A DNA stretch of 64,000 nt, from the NCBI RefSeq assembly GCF_900078755.1, contig NZ_FKIH01000004.1, one strand, 5' to 3'. Both the position numbers and the translations under genes were made by a program. This DNA comes from Ichthyocystis sparus (lineage in GTDB: Bacteria > Pseudomonadota > Gammaproteobacteria > Burkholderiales > 2013Ark19i). Under the pieces are notes generated by a model, which worked only from the letters and a program-made list of their open reading frames with translations, had not been told where the DNA came from and did no database searches. Positions 42,389 through 53,000 of the stretch are shown here, one piece after another; position 1 is the stretch's first letter; each line of letters starts with the position of its first letter.

Positions 42389-44542
42389 ATGATAAAGTTT
42401 GGCAGAGACATGATTAAGTTTGCTTGGCTCTTTAGGGGTGTTGTTTTTTGCATTTTACTGCTCAACAGTATGTTCTCATATTCAGTGTCAGTAAATAGGC
42501 TGGTTTCTGTTGACGCCATAAAGAGCGGCAACGAATATGCAGTAAAGATGATGTTTTCAGGGGATGTTACCCTCAATCAAGAACCTAAAGTATTTAGCGT
42601 TGTATATCCAGCTAAGATAGTTGTTGATCTTCCTGATGTTTCCACAAATAAACCTACATATGTTGTTCCTATTAACATAGGGGATTTTGTTAATGTTTAC
42701 GTAGCGCATCTTTCTGGCAAGACTAGGTTGGTTTTTTCTCTGAAAAAATTTCATCCGTATAGACTAAAGCAAGAAGGAGATCATTTAATACTTTCATTGC
42801 TAGAAGTTAACGCAGAAAAATCTGCCTCAGCTAGCAAATCTCATGACAATGATTTTTTTAATGAATCAAAAAAAGGATCTTCTACAGATCATGTGTCCCC
42901 GTATAATTCTATCCAATCTGGTAAACAAGGTAATCTGACCAGTGTAGATTTTAGAAAAGGAACAAGTGGCAGTGGGTTGATAGTTATTAGTACCAATGTT
43001 GGTCGTTCCTTTATAAGAGCAGATAGGGTATCTGATGGTTTATTAATATATCTTCCTGATTTATCTTCTGATAGCTCGCTTCTAAAGACCTATGATGTTT
43101 CTGATTTTTATACTCCCGTTCAGAAGTTTTCAATAACTAAAGAGAAGCGTGGAATTGTTATACATGTGTACCTAAATGGAGTTTTTGAAGACAGGACCTT
43201 TGAAAGCAATGGGAAAATTGTAATTGAGTTAAAGCGATCTGTATATGATGATAATTCTTATGGCAGATCTGCGAAACGTGTATTTTTAGGAAAGAAATTG
43301 TCATTAAATTTCCAAAATACTTCTATACGTGGTGCATTGCAAGCCATTGCTGATTTTACCAGGCTTAATATTCTTGTTACAGATAGTGTTAAGGGCAATT
43401 TGACTATGCGCCTTAATGACGTACCATGGGATCAAGCACTGAATATCATTTTAGATTCAGCTAACCTAGGTATGAGGAGGAATGGTAGCGTTATTGTGGT
43501 AGGTACAACTAAGGAATTGCTAGAATCAGATAAGCAGTATCTTCAATCAGAGAAACAAATGAACGAACTGGCTCAAACTAAATTAGTTGTGTTTCACTTA
43601 AATTATCAAAAAGCAGACGATGTTGAGCGTATGTTTGACAGTAAGAACAAAATACTGTCTGAGAGAGGTAGCGTTATTGTTGATAACCGCACAAATCAAA
43701 TTTTTATTCGAGATGTTCCTGACAAAGTTAAAGAGGTACGCGATTTTATTAAGGCTATTGATGTACCAGTATCGCAGGTTATGATTGAAGCTAGGATTGT
43801 TGAAGCGAGCAGCTCATTTAATAGGTCACTTGGGATTAGATTGGGAACAGTTGGTAATAACAATAATTCTACTTGGGGTGCTGATATAGCACAGACTACT
43901 GCTATACGGAACCAACCTGCTAGTATGATTACCCAGTCAGCAAGTAACTTTAATGTTAATTTGCCTGCCTCTGGTAGCTCTCCTGGTAAATTTGCTTGGA
44001 CAATTTTTAACTCCGATAGTACGGGATTGCTCAACTTAGAGATTAGTGCAATGGAAGCAGATGGTGGTGGTAAGACGTTATCTAATCCTAGAGTCGTAAC
44101 TTCTGATAAACAATTGGCCATAATAGAACAGGGTACCGAAATTCCGTATACAACTGTTCAGGGAACAGGAGCTAATGTTACTCTGTCCACAGATTTCAAG
44201 AAGGTCAATTTATCGTTGAGTGTTACACCGCAGATTACCCCGAACAACCATGTCATCTTGGATGTTGAAGTCACTAAGGATTCAGTGGGATTAATTTCTA
44301 CAACAGCCGGCCCATCCATAAATACAAAACATGTAAAAACCAAAGTACTAGTTGAAGACGGCGGTACGCTTGTTATAGGTGGAATATACGAAGATTCAAA
44401 AAATGAAGATAACTCTAAGATTCCATTACTAGGAGATTTTCCAATCCTTGGTAGTCTATTTAAAGTTAAGACTAATACGCACAGACTGTCAGAGTTGATG
44501 GTATTTATAACACCTAGGGTGATTTACGATAAACAGCAATAA
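42389..44542 (+). CDS. pilQ: Type IV pilus secretin PilQ
   Basis: The 717-residue outer-membrane secretin has a signal peptide (FRGVVFCILLLNSMFSYSVS) and N-terminal AMIN domains (about residues 30-130 and 190-290) that bind peptidoglycan. An STN/N0 domain (LSLNFQNTSIRGALQAIADFTRLNILV) and an N1 domain (VFHLNYQKADDVERMF) follow. The secretin channel has VMIEARIVEASSSF, EQGTEIPY and VLVEDGGTLVIGGIY, and ends LSELMVFITPRVI. It is the last gene of the pil operon. Confidence 0.97.
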   Translation: MIKFGRDMIKFAWLFRGVVFCILLLNSMFSYSVSVNRLVSVDAIKSGNEYAVKMMFSGDVTLNQEPKVFSVVYPAKIVVDLPDVSTNKPTYVVPINIGDFVNVYVAHLSGKTRLVFSLKKFHPYRLKQEGDHLILSLLEVNAEKSASASKSHDNDFFNESKKGSSTDHVSPYNSIQSGKQGNLTSVDFRKGTSGSGLIVISTNVGRSFIRADRVSDGLLIYLPDLSSDSSLLKTYDVSDFYTPVQKFSITKEKRGIVIHVYLNGVFEDRTFESNGKIVIELKRSVYDDNSYGRSAKRVFLGKKLSLNFQNTSIRGALQAIADFTRLNILVTDSVKGNLTMRLNDVPWDQALNIILDSANLGMRRNGSVIVVGTTKELLESDKQYLQSEKQMNELAQTKLVVFHLNYQKADDVERMFDSKNKILSERGSVIVDNRTNQIFIRDVPDKVKEVRDFIKAIDVPVSQVMIEARIVEASSSFNRSLGIRLGTVGNNNNSTWGADIAQTTAIRNQPASMITQSASNFNVNLPASGSSPGKFAWTIFNSDSTGLLNLEISAMEADGGGKTLSNPRVVTSDKQLAIIEQGTEIPYTTVQGTGANVTLSTDFKKVNLSLSVTPQITPNNHVILDVEVTKDSVGLISTTAGPSINTKHVKTKVLVEDGGTLVIGGIYEDSKNEDNSKIPLLGDFPILGSLFKVKTNTHRLSELMVFITPRVIYDKQQ

Positions 44543-44560
44543 CAATAATGTTGATTGTTA
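44540..44560. terminator. Weak bidirectional hairpin between convergent pilQ and mnmE
   Basis: TAACAAT (44540-44546) and ATTGTTA (44554-44560) form a 7-bp stem, beginning in the pilQ stop codon and ending at the mnmE stop. A short CTATTTT follows on the plus strand. It is AT-rich, so termination would be inefficient. Confidence 0.3.
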
Positions 44561-45928
44561 CTATTTTCCTATGCAAAATTTGGAAAATATTTCTGTAAGA
44601 ATATGGTCATCCGATACAGTGCCAATTATTTCTTCCAGGCTTTTAGTTGCTAATCGTAATTCATCTGCAAATATCTCTAGACGATGTATCTCATTTTTGG
44701 CTGATGTTATATGAGATAGTGCTTTGTAAATATTACTTTCGTGGCGCTTATTTATATACAACGTACAGTCCATCAACCGTTTTTCACTTAAGTTTTTTTG
44801 TATCTCGCATCTTAGCTTTTTTAAGCCTCTGCAATCAATAGTAGATACCGTGACGATAGTAAAATTGGTCACCTTAGTCAAAGCTCCAACTACTAGTTCA
44901 ATTTCTGTATCACACAGTCGATCAACTTTGTTTAGTACTATAATAATGTTCTTATCTGACAATTTGTCCATTAGCGAAATGCATGCTTCAACAGGACTAT
45001 CAGTGATATCTATAACAACGAGTATTATGTGAGCTTTGGCTATTTCTTGAAAGCTCTTTTCTATTCCCATCTGTTCAATGGCGTCAGTACTGTTTTCATT
45101 TAATCCAGCAGTGTCAATTAACGAAATAGTGTTGGATCCTAATGTTAGTCTTTCCTCAATAGTATCTCGTGTTGTTCCAGCAATATTGCTTACAATGGAG
45201 CGATTTGTTCTGAGTATCGCATTTATAAGGCTCGATTTTCCAGCATTTACATTACCAATAATCACAACTCTGGGGCCACTATTGAGAATATTATTATTCC
45301 CCGTTTGTTCTACAATGTGCATAACGTCAGCTTCTATTTTTGTTACACAAGAAAGAAGCTTTGTTTCTGCTTCTGGAAATGTAATATCTTCCTCCGGAAA
45401 GTCTATAAGTGCCTCAGTATACGTTCTCACATATATCAGCTGCTCTTTGATATTTTTAATTAACTGAGTAAATAGACCAGCTATATTTTTTGCTGCTGCC
45501 CTAACCATAGCCTCTGATTGAGCATTAATAATATCCGATATTGCTTCTGCTTGGGCTAGGTCCATCTTATTGTTGTAGTACGACCTTAAAGTAAATTCTC
45601 CAGGATCTGCTAACCTAGAGCCCGCCCGTAAGCATACATCTAAAACCATATGAGTAACAATTAATCCACCATGACAATGGATCTCAATTATGTCCTCCCC
45701 AGTGTATGAGTGAGGTGCTCTAAAAAATAATACAATTACGCTGTCTATTATATTATCTTCATCATATACGTGTGCTGTTACAGGTTTTCTTACAGGTATT
45801 CTCTTTTTAAACAGAGTATCCGACAACAAACCTAGATTGTCTCCAGATACACGAACAATCGATATTGCTCCGCTGCCATGAGGAGTGGATATGGCAGCAA
45901 TAGTATCGTGGTAGTACGCTCCTATCAT
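44561..45928 (-). CDS. mnmE: tRNA modification GTPase MnmE (TrmE)
   Basis: The 455-residue protein has the N-terminal folate-binding domain (TIAAISTPHGSGAISIVRVSG, IIEIHCHGG). An inserted G domain has GNVNAGKSSLINAIL, GTTRDTIEE, DTAGLNE and NKVD. It ends in the conserved CIGK. With MnmG it makes the 5-carboxymethylaminomethyl uridine modification of the wobble base. It overlaps yidC by 4 bp, giving the classical rpmH-rnpA-yidD-yidC-mnmE order. Confidence 0.97.
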   Translation of the reverse strand: MIGAYYHDTIAAISTPHGSGAISIVRVSGDNLGLLSDTLFKKRIPVRKPVTAHVYDEDNIIDSVIVLFFRAPHSYTGEDIIEIHCHGGLIVTHMVLDVCLRAGSRLADPGEFTLRSYYNNKMDLAQAEAISDIINAQSEAMVRAAAKNIAGLFTQLIKNIKEQLIYVRTYTEALIDFPEEDITFPEAETKLLSCVTKIEADVMHIVEQTGNNNILNSGPRVVIIGNVNAGKSSLINAILRTNRSIVSNIAGTTRDTIEERLTLGSNTISLIDTAGLNENSTDAIEQMGIEKSFQEIAKAHIILVVIDITDSPVEACISLMDKLSDKNIIIVLNKVDRLCDTEIELVVGALTKVTNFTIVTVSTIDCRGLKKLRCEIQKNLSEKRLMDCTLYINKRHESNIYKALSHITSAKNEIHRLEIFADELRLATKSLEEIIGTVSDDHILTEIFSKFCIGK

Positions 45929-47523
45929 GTTTTGTTTAATTTTTTCGTTATGTATAACTGCTGTAACAGCGACAATATATTATTAGTGATCCAATACAAA
46001 ACTAACCCAGATGGGAAAAAGAAAAACATGACTGAGAAGACCATAGGCATAATTGTCATTACTTTTGCCTGAACTGGATCAGTTGCTGGTGGATTCATTT
46101 TAGTTTGCAAGAAGGTCGATAGCGCAAGAGCTATTGGTAGAATGTAAAGAGGATCAGGTGATGATAAGTCTTTTACCCATCCTAGCCATCGAGCTTCCCT
46201 TATCTCTACACTCGTTGATAGCACATAGTAAAGAGAGATGAATACCGGTACCTGTATAATTATAGGTAAACACCCCGCTGCAGGATTTACACCCTCTTTC
46301 TGAAATAGCTCCACTATAGTCTTTTGTTGCTTGATTTTGTCAGAGCTATACGTGTCTTTCAGTAGCTGTATCTTTGGGGCAAGGACCTTCATCTTAGCCA
46401 TCGACCTATAGCTTGCAGCAGATAGAGGGAAAAACACTATCTTTATTAGGATGGTAAGCAATATTATCGCCCATCCCCAGTTCTTAGTTACAATTTGTAT
46501 CCAGCTAAGTAGTTTGAATAGAGGCTGAGCAATAATAGTCGACCAGCCGTAATCAGTAACTAGATCAAGGCCCGGAGCAATTGATGCCAGTTTGTTTTGT
46601 TCCTGAGGTCCAGCGTAGAATCTGGACTTAGCATAGTGTATGGACTTAGGCTCAACTAAGCCTAAATCTTGCTTAAATCCAACCGTGTAAAGTTGGGACG
46701 ATGGTTCTTTGAAAGCGTAAAAAGTAGTTGATTTTGTACTATCTGGTATCCAAGCACTTACAAAGTAATGTTGGATAAAGCCACACCAACCGTGCTCATT
46801 GCTCATCTCTGTATGGCTCTGGTCCATGCTAGAGAATGGTATCTTGACAAACTTCTTGCTTTGCGTATACACGGCGGCACCAAGATACGAGCGAACAAAT
46901 CTAGACTGTTCGTGTACTGGGTAAGAATCTCTTTGTATGAGTCCAAATAGGAATGGATTTATAGCTCTTGCGGAGTTATTAGTAATTTTGTATACAACAT
47001 CAATTATATAGCTATTGTTGCTAATGGTGTATGTTGCCGATACATTGACTCCGCGATCTTGTCCCGTTAAAACTACTGCCGATGTTCCTGAAAGTTCATC
47101 GTATGAAACGTTACTCTTGCTAAATAATGGCTGGAACACGACAGAATCTTTGCCTGGAAGCTGAATTTTTACGAAGCTCGATGAATGGTAGACAGGTTCC
47201 TGATTACTTAGAAGCTCGTACTCTTTCTCACCCTTTTCTTGATCATGATACTTTTTTAGGTACATGCTTACTATGTTGCCGTTTTTGGGATCAATGGCCA
47301 GATTTACTAATGATGACGAGACATATATGGGTTTTATCGTACTTTCCTGTTTCTGCTTCATCAATGATATGACATCAGGCTTTTTTTCTACATCGAGGGG
47401 ATTGTAGATAGGTGCTGAATTACTATAACCAGAGTTATTACTATATTCCTTGTTCCAATTCTGGTATAACCCGAGCAGAGACCCAAACAAAACAAATATT
47501 AGGACAAGTCTTACAGTTTCCAT
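45925..47523 (-). CDS. yidC: Membrane protein insertase YidC
   Basis: The 532-residue protein has an N-terminal anchor helix (VRLVLIFVLFGSLLGLYQNW), a large periplasmic beta domain (about residues 60-330) and the five-helix insertase core (GWAIILLTILIKIVFFPLSAASYRSMAKM, NPAAGCLPIIIQVPVFISLYYVL, FFFPSGLVLYWITNNILSLLQQ). ATG 47523 (METVRLVL) fits the family start better than 47538. It follows yidD after 40 bp. Confidence 0.97.
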   Translation of the reverse strand: METVRLVLIFVLFGSLLGLYQNWNKEYSNNSGYSNSAPIYNPLDVEKKPDVISLMKQKQESTIKPIYVSSSLVNLAIDPKNGNIVSMYLKKYHDQEKGEKEYELLSNQEPVYHSSSFVKIQLPGKDSVVFQPLFSKSNVSYDELSGTSAVVLTGQDRGVNVSATYTISNNSYIIDVVYKITNNSARAINPFLFGLIQRDSYPVHEQSRFVRSYLGAAVYTQSKKFVKIPFSSMDQSHTEMSNEHGWCGFIQHYFVSAWIPDSTKSTTFYAFKEPSSQLYTVGFKQDLGLVEPKSIHYAKSRFYAGPQEQNKLASIAPGLDLVTDYGWSTIIAQPLFKLLSWIQIVTKNWGWAIILLTILIKIVFFPLSAASYRSMAKMKVLAPKIQLLKDTYSSDKIKQQKTIVELFQKEGVNPAAGCLPIIIQVPVFISLYYVLSTSVEIREARWLGWVKDLSSPDPLYILPIALALSTFLQTKMNPPATDPVQAKVMTIMPMVFSVMFFFFPSGLVLYWITNNILSLLQQLYITKKLNKT

Positions 47524-47563
47524 AAAAATTCCATACACCTTATCTACGGTGAATCGAAGCCGT

Positions 47564-47788
47564 TCAGGGGTTGTCTATCCCACAGTTTTTGTTTAGAGGA
47601 TTGCATCGCAGTATACGGTACAGAGCCCTAAATAACCCACTGTAGGGACCATACTTCATTATCGCAAGCTTAGCATACGCAGAACAGCTAGGATAAAATC
47701 TGCAGCTCCTGCCACAAAAAGGACTCAGAAACAGCTGATAGATGTTGACAATAAAGACCAGGGAGCGAGTAAGAAAGGTGCGGATCAT
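47564..47788 (-). CDS. yidD: Membrane protein insertion efficiency factor YidD
   Basis: The 74-residue protein has the family signature CRFYPSCSAYAKLAIMKYGPYSGLFRALYRILRCNP, with its three conserved cysteines, and an amphipathic N-terminus. It assists YidC-dependent insertion. Its start overlaps the rnpA stop by 4 bp. Confidence 0.95.
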   Translation of the reverse strand: MIRTFLTRSLVFIVNIYQLFLSPFCGRSCRFYPSCSAYAKLAIMKYGPYSGLFRALYRILRCNPLNKNCGIDNP

Positions 47789-48156
47789 TTTTTAGCCTTT
47801 TTTTCTGACAAGGCATGGAATAGTAAATACAGAAGGTTGCGTATATCACTCTTTAGCATAGTACTTACATTTCCCTTTAGAGATACGACTATGTCAGTTT
47901 TAGGAAGATGATCAATACCCTCCCTGAAGCACTCACGAATGAGACGTTTTACCAAGTTGCGTTTAACTGAGGTCTTAGTAGACCTCTTAGGTACCACCAT
48001 ACCCAGGCGCGCGAAGCAGAAAGGAGGGTCAGCAGAGCAATACGCTTTGAATGGACCAGATCTCACTGAATCAGGCTTCGAGCTATACACAGATACAAAC
48101 TCAGACTTTTTTCGGATAGAACGCAGTGTCCTCTTAAAAGACAACGGCTTCGACAA
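47785..48156 (-). CDS. rnpA: Ribonuclease P protein component
   Basis: The 123-residue basic protein contains the RNP motif FARLGMVVPKRSTKTSVKRNLVKRLIRE, which binds P RNA and tRNA precursor 5' leaders. It lies 10 bp after rpmH and overlaps yidD, as in most bacteria. Confidence 0.95.
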   Translation of the reverse strand: MSKPLSFKRTLRSIRKKSEFVSVYSSKPDSVRSGPFKAYCSADPPFCFARLGMVVPKRSTKTSVKRNLVKRLIRECFREGIDHLPKTDIVVSLKGNVSTMLKSDIRNLLYLLFHALSEKKAKK

Positions 48157-48166
48157 ATATACTCTC

Positions 48167-48295
48167 CTAGGCAGACAAGCGACGTCTTCCCTTTGCCCTG
48201 CGCGACTTTAATACCAAAGAACCCGCCCTCATACGTGCCCGAAAGCCATGTGTTCGTTTACGCCGTATGTTGGAAGGTTGGAAGGTTCTCTTCAT
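48167..48295 (-). CDS. rpmH: 50S ribosomal protein L34
   Basis: Translating the minus strand from ATG 48295 gives a 42-residue basic protein. It starts MKRTFQPSN, continues RRKRTHGFRARM, and ends SRRAKGRRRLSA before TAG. These are diagnostic of L34. It is about two residues shorter than the usual 44-46, with the deletion after RMRAG. It precedes rnpA by 10 bp, but dnaA, its usual divergent neighbour, is not here. Confidence 0.95.
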   Translation of the reverse strand: MKRTFQPSNIRRKRTHGFRARMRAGSLVLKSRRAKGRRRLSA

Positions 48296-48370
48296 TGGTT
48301 ACCCTTACCCCCGGCCTACTACCCCTTAATGAGATAGAGAAAGAAAAATTGAAAAACTAACCTGCGGCGC

Positions 48371-48399
48371 ATTATAGCTAATTTCCAACGTCTTTTAAA
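48371..48399 (-). promoter_or_regulatory. Probable promoter of the rpmH-rnpA-yidD-yidC-mnmE operon
   Basis: On the minus strand TTTAAA (48399-48394), a 17-bp spacer and a perfect TATAAT (48376-48371) place a start near 48364, about 70 nt before the rpmH ATG. The -35 and part of the spacer lie within the last codons of the fumarase gene, so the two units are packed with no free spacer. Confidence 0.55.
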
Positions 48400-49892
48400 G
48401 GTATTTTCCACTTTTGGGGACCAATTTCATGAATTGATTCCCCAGATGAAGATACAGATACTGTAACTGGCATGTCTTTTACTATTAGTTTTCGTACTCC
48501 CTCCATTCCAAGATCAGGAAATGCAATCATCTCTACCTTTTTAATAGATTTGGAAATTAAATAGGCGGCTCCACCAACTGCTATCATAGAAACAGCTCCA
48601 TACTTTTTTATTGCATTTATGCCTTTTTGTTTTCTTTCTCCTTTTCCAATCATCCCAATTACACCCACCTTTTCTGATAACATAAGATCTGCAAAACGAT
48701 CCATGCGGTCTGCTGTGGTAGGTCCAGCTGGTCCAATTATTTCGTCTCTAACCGGATCAACAGGTCCAACGTAGTAAACCACCTTCCCTTTTAGATCAAA
48801 CGGAAGCTTTTGTCCCGCGTTTATTATGTCTTGAATTCTCTTGTGGGCAGCATCGCGTGCAGTGTAGAGGGTTCCTGATAACAGAAGATTCTGGCCAGCT
48901 TTCCATTTTGCTATATCATTTTTTGTCAACGTATCCAAATTTACTGACGTTGCTTCAACTCTCGTATCAGACAAACTTATTTCTGGCCAAATAGATAAAT
49001 CTGGTTCCTGAAAAGATGCTACGTTCGTGCCGTCTAGCGAGAAATGTACATGCCTTGTGGCAGCACAGTTAGGTATAAGACCAACTGGAAGTGAGACCGC
49101 ATGTGTTGGGTAGGTCATGACCTTAACATCCAATACGGTTGTTATCCCACCTAGACCTTGTGCACCAATTCCCAATGCATTCACACGTTGGTAAATCTCT
49201 AGTCGTAATTTCTCTATATCGTTTTGGGGGCCTCTCTCCTGGACTTCATGCATATCAATTGGTGCCATTAAAGATCTTTTTGCCATGCACATAGCATACT
49301 CTGGTGTTCCACCTATGCCCACTCCTAGCATTCCTGGAGGGCACCAGCCTGCCCCCATAGATGGGAGGGTTTCAACTATCCAATCAACCACAGAAGCCGA
49401 TGGATCAAGGTTAACGAATCTACTTTTATTTTCCGATCCCCCCCCCTTAGCTGCCAGATGAACATCCAGCTTATCCCCAGGCACAATATTGTAGTGAATA
49501 ACCGCCGGTGTATTGTCCTTAGTATTTATTCTGTTACCATACGGATCAGACAGAATAGAAAAGCGTAATTTGTTATTAGGGTCCTTATATGCCCTTCGTA
49601 CGCCCTCATGTACCATTTCAGATACAGACATGTCAGTGTCCCACCGTACGTTCATTCCAACATCCAGGAACACTACAGAGATTCCAGTATCCTGACAGAT
49701 GGGTCTCTTGTTTTCAGCGCTCATCCTAGAATTAAGCAGTATTTGTGCTATAGCCGTTTTAGCAGCAGGGTTTTTTTCCCTGGCATATGATTCAGACATG
49801 GCCATAACGAAATCAGGTGAATGACAATAGGAAATGAATTGGAAGGCGTTTCGTATAGATTCTATGAACTGCAGTTTTGTTATTACAGACAT
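48378..49892 (-). CDS. fumA: Fumarate hydratase, class I (iron-sulfur)
   Basis: The 504-residue TCA-cycle enzyme interconverts fumarate and malate. The three cysteines that ligate the [4Fe-4S] cluster are visible: C66 in RPICQDTG, C184 in GWCPPGMLG and C276 in PNCAATRH. The C-terminal domain contains GPAGPTTADRMD and ends LKDVGN. This class is oxygen-sensitive, unlike FumC. It is on the same strand as dnaE, 111 bp downstream of it. The symbol (fumA or fumB) is nominal. Confidence 0.94.
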   Translation of the reverse strand: MSVITKLQFIESIRNAFQFISYCHSPDFVMAMSESYAREKNPAAKTAIAQILLNSRMSAENKRPICQDTGISVVFLDVGMNVRWDTDMSVSEMVHEGVRRAYKDPNNKLRFSILSDPYGNRINTKDNTPAVIHYNIVPGDKLDVHLAAKGGGSENKSRFVNLDPSASVVDWIVETLPSMGAGWCPPGMLGVGIGGTPEYAMCMAKRSLMAPIDMHEVQERGPQNDIEKLRLEIYQRVNALGIGAQGLGGITTVLDVKVMTYPTHAVSLPVGLIPNCAATRHVHFSLDGTNVASFQEPDLSIWPEISLSDTRVEATSVNLDTLTKNDIAKWKAGQNLLLSGTLYTARDAAHKRIQDIINAGQKLPFDLKGKVVYYVGPVDPVRDEIIGPAGPTTADRMDRFADLMLSEKVGVIGMIGKGERKQKGINAIKKYGAVSMIAVGGAAYLISKSIKKVEMIAFPDLGMEGVRKLIVKDMPVTVSVSSSGESIHEIGPQKWKIPLKDVGN

Positions 49893-50003
49893 ATTTTATC
49901 TTCCATAAGATTAAAATAGGAACAGGATGCTTTCGTATTAGACCATTGTCAGCACGATATTTTAGGGGAAAATGTGACTTTTACCCAGTATTAATTTCAA
50001 TAT

Positions 50004-53000
50004 TCAGTACTTTATGCTGTAAGGCGTTTCCGATGAGGCAAGTAGTTGTTGGCATGATTCTAAAAGTTCATTAGAAATTTTTATCTTCCATTTTGATCCG
50101 GTTCTTACATGACAGGAAACGTTATTTTTTACATAATGGAAAATTACTGATACTCTGTGCCCAGGGTTTGCATGGGTCTTAATTATTTTGCAGATTTCAA
50201 CGATTGGTGATGACGGGCTTACGTTTAAAACTAGTTGGGATGCCCTTTCCTCTCTTATTTGTTCTATGGATAGTATGCGGTTTGCTACAAATTTGTTTGT
50301 TTTGCGATAGTGGTCTAAAATTGTTCTTCCTTCGAAGAACAGGATATTGTCAATCTTCAAGATGTGCCTATTTTTTTCAAAATTATCAGAGAATACAGTA
50401 ACTTCTATTTCTACTGTGCCGTCCGTTATTAACGCGAAATATGCTTTTCCGACCCTTCTTATTTTGCTTACTATGCCGCTTATCAATATGTTGCTGTTAT
50501 CCGTATGCTTACTTAGTACTTCGTTCAGAGACAATTTAGTAATTTGACGTGACTCTTCCGAAAATGCCTCGAACGGATGAGAACTTAGGAAAAATCCTAT
50601 AGCATTTTTTTCTTCCGACAGTTTTTTTAGTAGAGGCCACTTTGGTGCAGTATCTTGAGATTTTTCCCTACCCTCGCTTTCATGCATGTGGTGATCAATG
50701 TCGAATAGTATAATTTGGTTGGTTCCTGAATTTTTTTGTATGGCCTGTTGCACAGCGTCCTTTATATCTTCGAATATCTTTCTTCTATTGTAATCTAGGG
50801 AGTCAAATGCACCACCTTTTACAAGGAATTCTATGCTCCTTCTGTTAATGATGTCTGTATCAATGCGGTTGCAGAAGTCAGAGAAACTAGAAAATTTTCC
50901 TAAGCGCCTCTTGTTCACTATTTCTAGAGCTACGTTTTGTCCTACACATTTTATGGCCCCTAGTCCGTAAGAGATAGTTTTTTTGTCTATGGATACAAAC
51001 CTGTAATCTGATTGATTAATGTCTGGTGAATTAACATTTATGCCATTATTTATGGAATCGTCATACAGTATTTTTATTTTGTCAGTATTGTCCATATCAA
51101 GAGAGAGTGATGCAGCCATGAAGCAAGATGTATAATGTCTCTTTAACCAAGCAGTTTGATATGCAATAACAGCGTATGCAGCTGAATGTGATTTATTAAA
51201 CCCATATTCTGCAAATTTTTCCATCAGATTAAATAAGTGAATGGACAACTGCTGGTCATAGTTATTTTTTTGGGCTCCGGATATGAAAATTTCACGATGT
51301 TTGGCCATTTCATCAGTTTTTTTCTTTCCCATAGCTCGTCTTAATAAATCAGCACCACCCAGAGAGTACCCAGCTATGATGCGTGATATCAACATAACTT
51401 GTTCTTGATATACAATAATTCCATAAGTTGGCTTTAGTACAGGTTCTAAGCTGGGGTGGTAATAATTTACAGTTGCTTTTTCATGCTTCCTGTTTATGAA
51501 ATCATCTACCATGCCGGAGCCAAGGGGCCCCGGTCTGTATAACGCCAAAACGGCTATGATGTCCTCGAAGTTGTTGGGGCGCAGTTTTTTCAGGAGTTCC
51601 TTCATTCCGCGTGATTCTAGCTGGAATATGCCTGTTGTGTTTCCATCGCATAGCAAGTTGTAAGTTTCTTGGTCGTCGAATTTTATTTTTCTAATATCAA
51701 AGCTTTTTTGGTCTGGATATGACGATTTGATGGATTCTTCAGTCCAGTTTATGATGGTTAGCGTTTTTAATCCCAGAAAATCAAACTTTACTAACCCAAC
51801 TTCCTCTACATCGTCTTTGTCGTACTGACTGAGCATATCGTGTGAGTTGTCAGGCTTGAATAGAGGACAAAAATTAACCAACCTGTCTGGTGCAATAAGA
51901 ACTCCCCCTGCATGTGTGCTGACGTTTCTTACGATTCCTTCGAGCTCTTTGGCAAGAGAGATGCATTGTCGGACATCCTCCTCATTTTCTATCCTATTTT
52001 TGAGCGATGGCTCCATTTCACATGCTACATCTATAGTGATGTTTTTTCCTGGTTCGAATGGTATTAGTTTTGCTATTCCATCAACAAATGTATATGGTAG
52101 ATTCAAGACGCGCCCGATGTCTCGTATAGCAGCTTTAGCGGCCATGGTTCCGAAGGTTGCTATTTGTGACACAGCATCGCTACCATATTTATTTTTTACA
52201 TAATCGATTACTTGTTGGCGTTTTTCTTGACAAAAATCGATATCAAAATCAGGCATGCTAATGCGTTCTGGATTTAGGAATCTCTCAAAAAGTAGATTGT
52301 ATTCAATTGGATCCAGCTCGGTTATTCCTAGGTAGTATGCAACTATTGATCCCGCTCCGGATCCTCTGCCGGGACCGACAGGAACGTCGTTATTTTTAGC
52401 CCAATTAATGAAGTCCTGAACAATTAAAAAGTATCCAGCAAATCCCATTTTATTTATTATGTGCAGCTCATCTGCTAGTCGTTGTTGGTAAATATGCTTT
52501 TTTTCTTTTGGTAGCAGGGCAATTATTGGCTTCGATTTATCATTAACTAGTTGTTCTAGGTACTCTGTTAGTGATAGGTCGTTTGGTAGAGGGAAATCTG
52601 GCAACTTGGGGACGCCAAGCTCAATTTCTATGTTGCATTGTTTTGCTATTTCTACTGTGTTTGTTAGAGCGTCTTTGTACAAGCTAAAAATATTGCCGGC
52701 TTCTTCCTGAGATATAAGATATTGCGCAGGCTTGAATTCTTTGGGGCGGTTTGGGTGATTAAGTGTCCATCCGCTGGCTATACATACCCTCGCCTCGTGC
52801 GCGTCAAAGTCGCTCTTTTTTACGAATTGTACAGGATGTGTTGCAACCAGGGCTGTTTTTGTTGTTTGTCCAAGTTTTGCAGTGGCGCTTAGCAGATCTT
52901 CATGCCTAGGATCATACCTTTGTATTTCTAAATAGAAACGATTCTCGAAAACATCTTTCCAATGTTCTAAGGTTGCTATGGCACTTTTTTGATCATGTCG

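Noticed and set aside
48296..48377. Possible replication origin next to rpmH
   Set aside because: I saw no DnaA box (TTATNCACA type) or AT-rich iteron cluster in the 82-bp spacer, and dnaA is not adjacent.
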